NCBI RefSeq assembly: GCF_022179445.1
Contig: NZ_BPQU01000001.1
Span: 124,001 to 188,000, forward strand
Source of the DNA: Methylobacterium mesophilicum
Lineage (GTDB): Bacteria > Pseudomonadota > Alphaproteobacteria > Rhizobiales > Beijerinckiaceae
Length of the DNA stretch: 64,000 bases
Direction: 5' to 3'
Positions 51,371-58,606 of this stretch are shown here, in pieces; position 1 is the first letter of the stretch, and every line of letters starts with the position of its first letter. The notes under the pieces are model-generated. The model did no database searches. It saw only the letters and a list, made by a program, of their open reading frames with translations, and was not told where the DNA came from. The translations under genes and the position numbers were made by a program.

Positions 51371-52419
51371 GGATCGCGCTCCTCGCCCATATCCGCCACC
51401 CGGTCGCGCCGCCCTTCACGGGGGGCATGGAGGCCCATAGCTGGCATCTCGCCGAGGGGCTGGCGGCCCGCGGCCACGACGTTGTGCTGTTCGCCTCCGG
51501 CGACAGCGATCCGCGCTTCGCGATCGACGCCGTTGTGCCGATGCACCACGAGCGCGTCTTCCCGGGGCTCGAGCATCGCGGCGATCCGGGGCTGCGGGCC
51601 CATGTCGATGCCGGCTACGCCGCCGCCTGCGACCGGATCGCGGCGGGCGGGTTCGACGTGCTGCACAACAACAGCCTGAGCCGCCTGCCCCTGGAGGGTC
51701 GGCGGACCGCGCGGGTCCCCACCGTCACCTCCCTGCACGTGCCGCCCTACGACGCCCTGCGCGGGTTCGTGCACGACAGCCCCGGCCCGGGTCACCGGAT
51801 CACCGTGACCTCGCGGGCGCAGCTCCACACCTGGTGGCCGGAGGGCGCGCCGCCGGAGGTGTCGGTGCTGCACAACGGCGTCGACCCCGCGGCCTGGCCG
51901 TTCCGGGAGCGCGGCGACGGCAGCGCCGTCTGGTCCGGGCGGCTGGCTGCGATCAAGGGCGCCCACCACGCGATCGCGGCGGCCCGGCGCGCCGGTATCC
52001 CGCTGACCCTGTACGGCCCGATCGAGGAGCCGAATTACTGGGCGGACCGGATCGCCCCGCAGCTCGGCGGCCCGATCCGCTACGGCGGCCATCTCGACGG
52101 CTCGGCGCTGGCCGCCGAGATCGGCCGCGCCTCGGTCTTCCTGTTCACCCCGTGCTGGGACGAGCCGTTCGGCCTGGTGGCGATCGAGGCGATGGCCTGC
52201 GGCCTGCCGGTGGCCGGCTTCGCGATGGGCGCGGCCCGGGAAGTCGTCGGCGAGGCCGGATGCCTCGTGGCCGCCGGGGACGAGGCCGCCTTGGCCGGTG
52301 CGATCGGCGCGGCGCTGGCGATCCCGCGCCCGGTCCCGCAGGCCCGCGTCGCGCGCCTATTCACCCGCGACCTCTGGCTCGACCGCTGCGAGGCGCTCTA
52401 CGCGCAGGCGCGCGGCTAG
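51367..52419 (+). CDS. GT4-family glycosyltransferase
   Basis: A 350-residue GT-B enzyme. It begins with GTG and RIALLAHIRHPVAPPFTGGMEAHSWHLAEGLAARGHDVVLFASGD, a GT4 start with the GG(M/T)E block. AVWSGRLAAIKGAHHAIAAAR near 180 and WDEPFGLVAIEAMACGLPVAGFAMGAAREVV near 260 form the donor site. It is the last gene of the rightward run SPS-GT2-GT28-GT2-GT4, joined to the previous gene by a GTGA overlap. It converges with the GlcD-like gene with a four-base overlap. Confidence 0.85.
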   Translation: MRIALLAHIRHPVAPPFTGGMEAHSWHLAEGLAARGHDVVLFASGDSDPRFAIDAVVPMHHERVFPGLEHRGDPGLRAHVDAGYAAACDRIAAGGFDVLHNNSLSRLPLEGRRTARVPTVTSLHVPPYDALRGFVHDSPGPGHRITVTSRAQLHTWWPEGAPPEVSVLHNGVDPAAWPFRERGDGSAVWSGRLAAIKGAHHAIAAARRAGIPLTLYGPIEEPNYWADRIAPQLGGPIRYGGHLDGSALAAEIGRASVFLFTPCWDEPFGLVAIEAMACGLPVAGFAMGAAREVVGEAGCLVAAGDEAALAGAIGAALAIPRPVPQARVARLFTRDLWLDRCEALYAQARG

Positions 52420-53867
52420 GGCGTGACCGGCGGTGCGCCGCCGGGGATCGGGATCACCTTTCCAGGGTTCATCCGATCCTCGGGATCGAGCGCCGCCTTG
52501 ATCCGCCGCATCAGGTCGAGGCCGACCGGGTCGGCGTAATGCGCCAGCTCGTCGCGCTTGATCAGGCCGACGCCGTGCTCGGCCGCGATCGAGCCGCCGA
52601 GTTCGTGCACGATGTCGTGGACGATGCGGTTGAACCGGCCCCATTCCGCCAGGAACGCGGCGCGGTCCAGCCCGGCCGGCTGCGTCAGGTTGAAGTGGAT
52701 GTTGCCGTCGCCGAAATGGCCGAAGCCGCAGGGGCGCAGGCCCGGCATCGCCGCGCTGCAGGCCGCGCTCGCCCGCTCCAGGAAGTCCGGCAGCTTGGAG
52801 AGCGGCACCGAGACGTCGTGCTTGATCGAGGCGCCCTCCCGGGTCTGCGCCTCCGGCACGCCCTCGCGCAGGGCCCAGAGCGCGGCGTTCTGGGCGCCGC
52901 TCGCCCCGATGGTCGCGTCGGCGATCGATCCGGAGTCCAGGGCCTCGCCGAGGGCGGCCTCGAGTTCGGCGCGCGTGTCGGCGTCGGGCCGCGCGGACGA
53001 CACCTCGATCAGCGCGTAGGCGCCGTATTCGCCCGCGAGCGGCCGGACCGTGCCCGGGACGTGCCGCAGGACGATCTCCAGGGCGAAGGGCGGCAGGTAC
53101 TCGAAGGCCGTGAGGTCGCGGTCCATCCGCGTGCGCAGGAAGACGAACAGGTCGAGGGCGGCGCGGGGCGAGTCCAGGCCGACGAAGGCGACGCTGGTGG
53201 AGCGGGGCCGCGGAAACAGCTTCAGCACCGCCGCGGTGACGATGCCCAGCGTGCCCTCGGACCCGATGAACAGCTGCTTCAGGTCGTACCCGGCATTGTC
53301 CTTCCGGAGCGCCCGCAGCCCGTTCCACACCCGCCCGTCGGCCAGCACGACCTCGAGCCCGAGGACGAGGTCCCGGGCGTTGCCGTAGGCCAGCACGGCG
53401 ATGCCGCCGGCATTGGTGGCGATGCCGCCGCCGATCCGGGCGGAGCCCCGGGACGCGTAGGAGAGCGGGAACAGCAGGCCGGCCCGCTCGGCGGCGTCCT
53501 GCACCTCCGAGAGGATCATCCCGGCCTCGACCGTGATCGTGGCATCGACCGGATCGACCGCGCGCAGGCGCGCCATCCGTTCCAGGGACAGGACCACGCC
53601 ACCCTGCGGGACGCCGCCTCCGGTCAGCCCGGTGTTCCCGCCCAGCGGCACTACGGCGAGGCCCGCCTGGGTGCAGGCGCGGACCGCGAACGCAACCTCC
53701 TCGGTGCTACCCGGCCGCAGCACGGCCAGCGCCGAGCCCGTGAAGAGCTTGCGGCTCTCGACCAGGTAGGGCGCGAGGTCCTCGGGCTCGGTCAGCACGT
53801 GGCGCGCGCCGATCCCGTCGCGCAGGGCGCTGAGCAGCGTATCGTGGGGAAGGGGAGGGGGCGTCAT
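52416..53867 (-). CDS. FAD-binding oxidoreductase, GlcD / D-2-hydroxy acid dehydrogenase type
   Basis: A 483-residue flavoprotein of the vanillyl-alcohol oxidase fold. The FAD domain has VPLGGNTGLTGGGVPQGG near residue 74, GGIATNAGGIAVLAYGN near 142 and LFIGSEGTLGIVTAAVLKLFP near 190. The C-terminal domain has CGFGHFGDGNIHFNLTQP near 375 (active-site His pair) and SIAAEHGVGLIKRDEL near 425. Enzymes of this group oxidise D-lactate, glycolate or D-2-hydroxyglutarate, passing electrons to a quinone or flavoprotein. Substrate not assignable. The start at 53867 is chosen at the family N-terminus. Confidence 0.87.
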   Translation of the reverse strand: MTPPPLPHDTLLSALRDGIGARHVLTEPEDLAPYLVESRKLFTGSALAVLRPGSTEEVAFAVRACTQAGLAVVPLGGNTGLTGGGVPQGGVVLSLERMARLRAVDPVDATITVEAGMILSEVQDAAERAGLLFPLSYASRGSARIGGGIATNAGGIAVLAYGNARDLVLGLEVVLADGRVWNGLRALRKDNAGYDLKQLFIGSEGTLGIVTAAVLKLFPRPRSTSVAFVGLDSPRAALDLFVFLRTRMDRDLTAFEYLPPFALEIVLRHVPGTVRPLAGEYGAYALIEVSSARPDADTRAELEAALGEALDSGSIADATIGASGAQNAALWALREGVPEAQTREGASIKHDVSVPLSKLPDFLERASAACSAAMPGLRPCGFGHFGDGNIHFNLTQPAGLDRAAFLAEWGRFNRIVHDIVHELGGSIAAEHGVGLIKRDELAHYADPVGLDLMRRIKAALDPEDRMNPGKVIPIPGGAPPVTP

Positions 53868-54002
53868 CACTGAAATTTTGTAGGCCAGCCGGCGCCGGTT
53901 GCAAGCGCCGGGATGGCGCGGGCCCCGGCAGGCCTTACAACGCTCCTGCACGCCCGGGGCACGTGCGCCCGGTTTTCAGCACGCTCCACCTTAGAGGCCG
54001 CG

Positions 54003-54698
54003 ATGCTCTCCGTTATCCAGAATCCCCCCCGGATCGCCCTGCCGATCGCCGGCAGCAGCGACCTGTTCCCCGTGCGCCGCGTCTACTGCGTCGGCCGCAA
54101 CTACGCCGCCCATGCCCGCGAGATGGGCGCCGACCCGGATCGGGAGCCGCCGTTCTTCTTCATGAAGCCGGCCGACGCCCTGCAGATCGTCGGTGCCGAG
54201 CCGACGCCGCACACCTATCCGCCCCAGACGCAGAACTACCATTTCGAGGTGGAGCTCGTAGCCGCGCTTTCCGGGGGCGGCAGCGACATCCCGACCGAGA
54301 CCGCCCTCGACCAGGTCTACGGCTATGCGATCGGCCTCGACATGACCCGGCGCGACCTCCAGGACGAGGCCAAGAAGCTGTCGCGGCCCTGGGATCTCGG
54401 CAAGGCGGCCGACGGCTCCGGCCCGATCGGCCCGCTGTTTCCGGCCTCGGCGATCGGCCATCCGGCCAGGGGCGCGATCACGCTCTCCGTCGACGGCGCC
54501 ATCCGCCAGACGGGCGACCTCGCCGACATGATCTGGTCGGTCGCCGAGCAGGTCGCCTACCTGTCGCGCTACTTCACCCTGCAGCCGGGCGACCTGATCT
54601 TCACCGGCACGCCGTCCGGCGTCGGCCCGGTCCGGCGCGGCGAGCGCATGGTCGCGGCGATCGCAGGCCTGGGTGAGATGACCCTCGACGTCGTGTGA
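54003..54698 (+). CDS. fumarylacetoacetate hydrolase (FAH) family protein
   Basis: A 231-residue FAH-fold hydrolase. VRRVYCVGRNYAAHAREMG near 25, PPFFFMKPADAL near 48, then NYHFEVELVAALSG near 77 and YGYAIGLDMTRRDLQDEAKK near 105 are family blocks; the E-x-E pair and the following Asp bind the divalent metal. IFTGTPSGVGPVRRGE closes the fold. Small FAH-family members include acylpyruvase and oxaloacetate decarboxylase/tautomerase; the exact reaction is not clear. Its stop overlaps the GTG start of the Nudix gene. Confidence 0.87.
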   Translation: MLSVIQNPPRIALPIAGSSDLFPVRRVYCVGRNYAAHAREMGADPDREPPFFFMKPADALQIVGAEPTPHTYPPQTQNYHFEVELVAALSGGGSDIPTETALDQVYGYAIGLDMTRRDLQDEAKKLSRPWDLGKAADGSGPIGPLFPASAIGHPARGAITLSVDGAIRQTGDLADMIWSVAEQVAYLSRYFTLQPGDLIFTGTPSGVGPVRRGERMVAAIAGLGEMTLDVV

Positions 54699-55174
54699 CG
54701 GCGCGCACCATGCTCCTCGACCGGCCGTTCCTGCGGCGCCTGTTCCACCTCGGGGCGCTCGCGTCCCGGGGCATGACGCTGGGCGTGCGCGGCGTCGCCC
54801 TCGACCCGCACGGGCGGGTGGCCCTGGTCCGGCACACCTACGTCAGCGGCTGGCACCTGCCGGGCGGCGGCGTCGAGCGTGGCGAGACGGCGGTCGCCGC
54901 CATGGAGCGCGAGTTCCGCGAGGAGGCGGAGATCGCCGCGGAGGCGCCGCTGCGCCTTCACGGGCTCTACCGGAACGCCGGGGCGGCGCCCCGGGACCAT
55001 GTGGCCGTGTTCGTCCTGCCGGTCTTCACGGTGCTGCGGGACAAAGCCCCAGACCGCGAGATCGCCGCCGTCGGGTTCTTCCCGGTGGACGCGCTCCCCG
55101 AGGGCACGACCCGGGCGACCGCCGCCCGGCTGCGGGAGATCCGCGACGGGCTCCCCTCCGACCCGGATTGGTGA
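54695..55174 (+). CDS. Nudix hydrolase
   Basis: A 159-residue Nudix protein. The 23-residue Nudix box is complete: GGGVERGETAVAAMEREFREEAEI near residue 66 (G-x5-E-x7-REx2EE). LVRHTYVSGWHLPGG precedes it, as usual. It should hydrolyse a nucleoside diphosphate-linked compound using Mg2+; the target is unknown. It starts with GTG overlapping the FAH stop by four bases, so the two are co-translated. Confidence 0.88.
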   Translation: MTARTMLLDRPFLRRLFHLGALASRGMTLGVRGVALDPHGRVALVRHTYVSGWHLPGGGVERGETAVAAMEREFREEAEIAAEAPLRLHGLYRNAGAAPRDHVAVFVLPVFTVLRDKAPDREIAAVGFFPVDALPEGTTRATAARLREIRDGLPSDPDW

Positions 55175-55282
55175 ATCGACAAGAACCGCAAAAGAGACGC
55201 TTGCGTCGCCCGGCGGAATGGTGTTTAGAGAGCCGCGCCGGGGGCCGCCGGCACGAAAGTCCAGGCGGCCAGGCACTAGTGA

Positions 55283-55357
55283 GCGGGTGTAGCTCAGGGG
55301 TAGAGCACAACCTTGCCAAGGTTGGGGTCGAGGGTTCGAATCCCTTCGCCCGCTCCA
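55283..55357 (+). tRNA. tRNA-Gly (GCC anticodon)
   Basis: A 75-base cloverleaf. The acceptor arm GCGGGTG pairs with CGCCCGC (one G-T pair), the D-arm has GTAGCTCAGGGGTAGAGC, the anticodon stem CAACC/GGTTG encloses TTGCCAA with anticodon GCC, and the T-arm has GAGGGTTCGAATCCCTTC. The discriminator is T and CCA is encoded. It reads glycine GGC and GGT codons. Confidence 0.97.
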
Positions 55358-55383
55358 GTTTTTCTTCCCAACCAGATCTACGC

Positions 55384-55405
55384 AAAACGCCTCCGGGCGT
55401 TTTTT
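55384..55405 (+). terminator. Rho-independent terminator after tRNA-Gly
   Basis: AAAACGCC pairs with GGCGTTTT around TCCG, and the descending arm runs into a tract of six T residues. It lies 26 bases after the CCA end of the tRNA. Confidence 0.85.
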
Positions 55406-55522
55406 GCATTTGCGGCCGATGCGGCGGTCGCGGCCGCTACTGGGTTTCGCGATCGCGGCCTCTGGCGAATGGGAAACCCGTCGCGTGTCGGACGATGCCG
55501 CGGATCGTCCGCGGCGGCGCGC

Positions 55523-55723
55523 TCAGCCGCGCCCTCCGTCGGCGAAGTGCTCGCGGATCCAGCATTCTCCCGAGATCCGGGCGCCGTTCTGCGTGACGAA
55601 CGCGTAGGGCGAGCGTTCCACGACGGTGCCGCCACCGGCCCGGATGACCCAGCGGTAGCAGCGCGGATCGCGCGCGCAGGGAATGACTTCGACGCTGTGG
55701 GCGGGTATCAGATCGATGGACAT
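55523..55723 (-). CDS. small hypothetical protein
   Basis: A 66-residue protein, MSIDLIPAHSVEVIPCARDPRCYRWVIR then AGGGTVVERSPYAFVTQNGARISGECWIREHFAD. The core looks like a short beta-rich domain with cysteines in PCARDPRC and GECW, possibly metal-binding or DNA-mimicking. GC-rich third positions fit real coding. I do not know a family name. It faces away from the small genes to its right. Confidence 0.55.
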   Translation of the reverse strand: MSIDLIPAHSVEVIPCARDPRCYRWVIRAGGGTVVERSPYAFVTQNGARISGECWIREHFADGGRG

Positions 55724-55976
55724 GGATCATCAACGTTCCACGCCGGAAATCCGCTCCGATCGACCGGCCCGCGTGATTACTTAAGTGTGGAATCACACGC
55801 TCGCAATCGTCGGATCGGCCCGTCGGCGCCCCGCACGGGCCTAACCGCAACGCGGGTTCGACCCGGTGGCAGCGCGCCGAGGCACGCCGCCCATCTCGCG
55901 CCCTGCCGTTCAGGATGTCCGCGCCCGCCGGCCCACCCATTCGTCGCCCATTACCGTTCGCACCAGAGGACACCGC

Positions 55977-56219
55977 ATGCCGATCAAGGCGCTCAACGAC
56001 CGCAAGAAGCTGTCGGGGGATTTCAACGACGCCAACGACGCGTTCATCGACGAGGTGCTGAAAGCCCTCCAGTCCGGCCAGATTCCGATGGATCTCGCCC
56101 GCGCCTACCTCGCGCATCCCGTCGCGATGATGCACACGGATGGAGCCCAGGCGGTGGCCAACTACTTCGACCGCATGCTGGCGCAGCGGCCGACCATCGA
56201 CTGGACGCCCGGCGACTGA
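55977..56219 (+). CDS. small helical hypothetical protein
   Basis: An 80-residue protein starting MPIKALNDRKKLSGDFNDANDAFIDEVLKALQSGQIP, rich in predicted helix, ending AVANYFDRMLAQRPTIDWTPGD. No domain recognised. An AGAGGACACC ribosome-like sequence precedes the ATG. The next small gene begins 29 bases downstream on the same strand. Confidence 0.55.
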   Translation: MPIKALNDRKKLSGDFNDANDAFIDEVLKALQSGQIPMDLARAYLAHPVAMMHTDGAQAVANYFDRMLAQRPTIDWTPGD

Positions 56220-56247
56220 ACGGCCCGGGCCAAGAAAGGGATTGCGG

Positions 56248-56463
56248 ATGACCCTCGACGAGGTCGAAGACCTGAAGCGCGCGCGCGGCGCCCTGGCGCG
56301 GCAGCGGAACGCCATCGCCAAGCGACTGGGCGGGATCGACGTCGCCCCGATCTCCATGGCCGAGGACCTCACCCGGACCCTGCTGGCCATCGAGGCCGTG
56401 GACCGCGCCCTGGTCGATGCCGGGCAGCCCCATGTCGATATCGGCGCCGCGCACGAGGCCTAG
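56248..56463 (+). CDS. small hypothetical protein
   Basis: A 71-residue, mostly helical protein: MTLDEVEDLKRARGALARQRNAIAKRLGG then SMAEDLTRTLLAIEAVDRALVDAGQ. Its charge pattern suggests a short antiparallel coiled-coil. It is preceded by AAAGGG and follows the 80-residue gene, so the two may form a unit. Function unknown. Confidence 0.5.
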   Translation: MTLDEVEDLKRARGALARQRNAIAKRLGGIDVAPISMAEDLTRTLLAIEAVDRALVDAGQPHVDIGAAHEA

Positions 56464-56471
56464 AAACGTGA

Positions 56472-56501
56472 GAGGCCGGGCGGCATCGACCGCCGGGCCT
56501 C
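56472..56501 (+). terminator. strong stem-loop between small genes and metY
   Basis: GAGGCCGGGCGG pairs with CCGCCGGGCCTC, 11 of 12 pairs, around CATCGA. No U-tract follows, so it may end transcription weakly, protect a 3' end or belong to the metY leader. Confidence 0.45.
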
Positions 56502-56565
56502 CGTCGAACCTTGCGCCCCGCGCCCGCGCGGGCATACAGGCGAGACGGTGCGAGGAGACCTGACG

Positions 56566-57846
56566 ATGACCGACCGCCTGCCCGGCTTCAACACGTTGGC
56601 GATCCATGCGGGCGCCGCCCCCGACGCGAGCACGGGCGCGCGGGCCACGCCGATCTACCAGACCACGAGCTTCGTGTTCGACGACGTCGATCACGCGGCC
56701 TCGCTGTTCGGGCTGCAGGCCTTCGGCAACATCTACACCCGGATCACCAACCCGACGAACGCCGTGCTGGAAGAGCGCATCGCGGCGCTGGAGGGCGGTA
56801 CCGCCGCGCTCGCCGTGGCCTCGGGCCACGCCGCCGAGTTCCTCACCATGCACGCGCTGATGCAGCCGGGAGACGAGTTCGTCGCCTCGAACAAGCTGTA
56901 TGGCGGCTCGATCAACCAGTTCAATCACTCGTACAAGAACTTCGGCTGGTCCGTGGCCTGGGCCGACAACGACGACCCGGCCTCGTTCGAGGCGGCGATC
57001 ACGCCGCGCACCAAGGCGATCTTTTGTGAGTCGATCGCCAACCCGGGCGGGGTCATCACCGACATCAAGGCGCTCTCGGACGTCGCGAAGAAGCACAACA
57101 TCCCGCTGGTCGTCGACAACACCATGGCGACGCCGTACCTGATCCGCCCGTTCGAGCACGGGGCCGACATCGTCGTCCACTCGGCCACCAAGTTCCTGGG
57201 CGGCCACGGTAATTCGATCGGGGGCCTGATCGTCGACGGCGGCTCGTTCCAGTGGGCGGGGGACGCCCGCTACCCGATGATGAGCCAGCCCCGGCCGGAA
57301 TATTCCGGCATGGTGCTCGCCGAGACCTTCGGCAATTTCGGCTTCGCCATCGCGTGCCGCGTGCTCGGCCTGCGCGACCTCGGCCCGGCTTTGTCGCCGT
57401 TCAACGCCTTCCTGATCCTGAACGGCATCGAGACCCTGCCGTTGCGGATGCAGCGGCATTCCGACAACGCCCTGGTGGTGGCCAAGCACCTCGTGCAGCA
57501 CGAGGCCGTCTCCTGGGTCAGCTACCCGGGCCTGGAGACCGACCGCTACCACGCGCTCGCCAAGCGCTACACGCCCAACGGCGCCGGCGCGGTCTTCACC
57601 TTCGGTCTGAAGGGCGGCTACGAGGCCGGGGTGAAGCTCGTCTCGAACCTGCAACTGTTCTCGCACCTGGCCAATATCGGCGACACCCGCTCCCTGGTGA
57701 TCCACCCGGCCTCGACCACGCACCGCCAGCTCACCGACGCGCAGAAGACCGCCGCCGGGGCGGGGCCGGAGGTGGTGCGGCTGTCGATCGGCCTGGAGGA
57801 TCCGGCGGATCTGATCGAGGATCTGGATGGTGCACTGGGGGCTTGA
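56566..57846 (+). CDS. metY: O-acetylhomoserine aminocarboxypropyltransferase / sulfhydrylase MetY
   Basis: A 426-residue PLP enzyme of the Cys/Met metabolism family. [31 protein letters not shown] opens it; the PLP-phosphate region is [17 protein letters not shown] near residue 75; the Schiff-base Lys is K209 in [12 protein letters not shown]. MetY makes homocysteine from O-acetylhomoserine and sulfide. [15 protein letters not shown] wording at the N-terminus and total length fit MetY rather than cystathionine gamma-synthase. The ATG at 56566 follows a GAGGAG site. It is transcribed alone. Confidence 0.92.
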   Translation: MTDRLPGFNTLAIHAGAAPDASTGARATPIYQTTSFVFDDVDHAASLFGLQAFGNIYTRITNPTNAVLEERIAALEGGTAALAVASGHAAEFLTMHALMQPGDEFVASNKLYGGSINQFNHSYKNFGWSVAWADNDDPASFEAAITPRTKAIFCESIANPGGVITDIKALSDVAKKHNIPLVVDNTMATPYLIRPFEHGADIVVHSATKFLGGHGNSIGGLIVDGGSFQWAGDARYPMMSQPRPEYSGMVLAETFGNFGFAIACRVLGLRDLGPALSPFNAFLILNGIETLPLRMQRHSDNALVVAKHLVQHEAVSWVSYPGLETDRYHALAKRYTPNGAGAVFTFGLKGGYEAGVKLVSNLQLFSHLANIGDTRSLVIHPASTTHRQLTDAQKTAAGAGPEVVRLSIGLEDPADLIEDLDGALGA

Positions 57847-57893
57847 GAGCGGCCAGAGACACGTCGAGGTATCATGGCGCCGGATCGTCCGCG

Positions 57894-57910
57894 GCATCAC
57901 GGTGTGATGC
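57894..57910. promoter_or_regulatory. inverted repeat before the dinJ-like antitoxin, probable operator
   Basis: GCATCAC, GGT, GTGATGC: perfect 7-bp arms. It lies five bases before the GGAGG ribosome site of the antitoxin gene. RelB/DinJ antitoxins repress their own operons through such palindromes. Confidence 0.5.
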
Positions 57911-57928
57911 GGGCAGGAGGTCGACCCC

Positions 57929-58189
57929 ATGGCTGACACGCTGATCCAGGCCAGTATCGACTCAGCCACGGAGGAAGAGTCAGCTGCGGTCCTGGCTACG
58001 ATAGGCCTGACGGTGTCCGATGCCGTCCGGCTGATGCTGGTCCGTGTCGCGCGCGACAGGGCTCTGCCCTTCGAGCCGCTCATTCCGAACCAGACGACCC
58101 TTGCCGCCATGGAGGAAGCGCGGCGGGGCGGCCTGGTTCGGTTCGACAGCGTGGCCGCATTGATGGCCGACCTCGATGCGGACGGTTGA
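57929..58189 (+). CDS. type II antitoxin, RelB/DinJ family
   Basis: An 86-residue protein. The N-terminal ribbon-helix-helix part (MADTLIQASIDSATEEESAAVLATIGLTVSDAVRLMLVRVARDRALPF) has the DinJ signature VLATIGLTVSDAVRLML. The C-terminal part (EPLIPNQTTLAAMEEARRGGL) is the toxin-wrapping region. A GGAGG ribosome site precedes it. It overlaps the toxin gene by 14 bases, the standard antitoxin-first order. Confidence 0.9.
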   Translation: MADTLIQASIDSATEEESAAVLATIGLTVSDAVRLMLVRVARDRALPFEPLIPNQTTLAAMEEARRGGLVRFDSVAALMADLDADG

Positions 58190-58457
58190 ACGCACCGTTC
58201 AATTCAAGCGGGACTACAAGCGAGAGACGAAGGGGCGTTACCGCGCAACGCTGGTTGCAGATCTGTCGCCCGTAATTGATGCTTTGATGGTCGATCAGCC
58301 GCTGGACGCCCGTCATCGCGATCACGCTTTGGTCGGCAATTGGCGCGATCATCGCGATTGCCACATCAAACCGGATCTCGTGCTGATCTATCGCTTGCCG
58401 GATGCGCAGGCGCTCCCGCTGGTTCGTCTCGGCTCACTTGCTGAACTCGGCCTTTGA
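58176..58457 (+). CDS. YafQ-family mRNA interferase toxin, C-terminal catalytic residues replaced
   Basis: A 93-residue RelE-fold protein: VQFKRDYKRETKGRYRATLVADL at the start, then DARHRDHALVGNWRDHRDCHIKPDLVLIYRL. Compared with E. coli YafQ, His50, His63 and Asp67 are kept at the same numbers. The family's final motif, GTHAALFG with the catalytic His87, is GSLAELGL here, with Leu88 (codon CTT at 58437-58439) in the His position and the last Phe missing. A single T-to-A change would restore His. The toxin may be weakened or silent. Family call is firm; activity is doubtful. Confidence 0.88.
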   Translation: MRTVERTVQFKRDYKRETKGRYRATLVADLSPVIDALMVDQPLDARHRDHALVGNWRDHRDCHIKPDLVLIYRLPDAQALPLVRLGSLAELGL

Positions 58458-58572
58458 CGCCGTCGCGTTGCCACAACGGCGTCCTGAAGGACGGTCGCGA
58501 AGTGGTCGCTTCGTCGCAAGAACTTGCGAAAACGCGACGTTCGCGATCGTCTGTGGAGTTTGGCTTCGCATG

Positions 58573-58593
58573 AAAGCCGGTCTTTGAACCGGC
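58573..58593 (-). terminator. stem-loop downstream of the leftward acyl-CoA dehydrogenase gene
   Basis: Read on the minus strand, GCCGGT pairs with ACCGGC around TCAAAG and three T residues follow. It lies about 14 bases beyond the stop codon of the acyl-CoA dehydrogenase. A weak intrinsic terminator. Confidence 0.4.
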
Positions 58594-58606
58594 CTTCGGC
58601 GCGCGC

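Noticed and set aside
55283..55357. tRNA-Gly as an integration site for a genomic island
   Set aside because: No integrase gene and no second copy of the tRNA 3' end was found downstream in the window.
56464..56565. SAM-responsive riboswitch before metY
   Set aside because: There is a strong hairpin, but the conserved SAM-II or SAM/SAH sequence blocks I know are not present.
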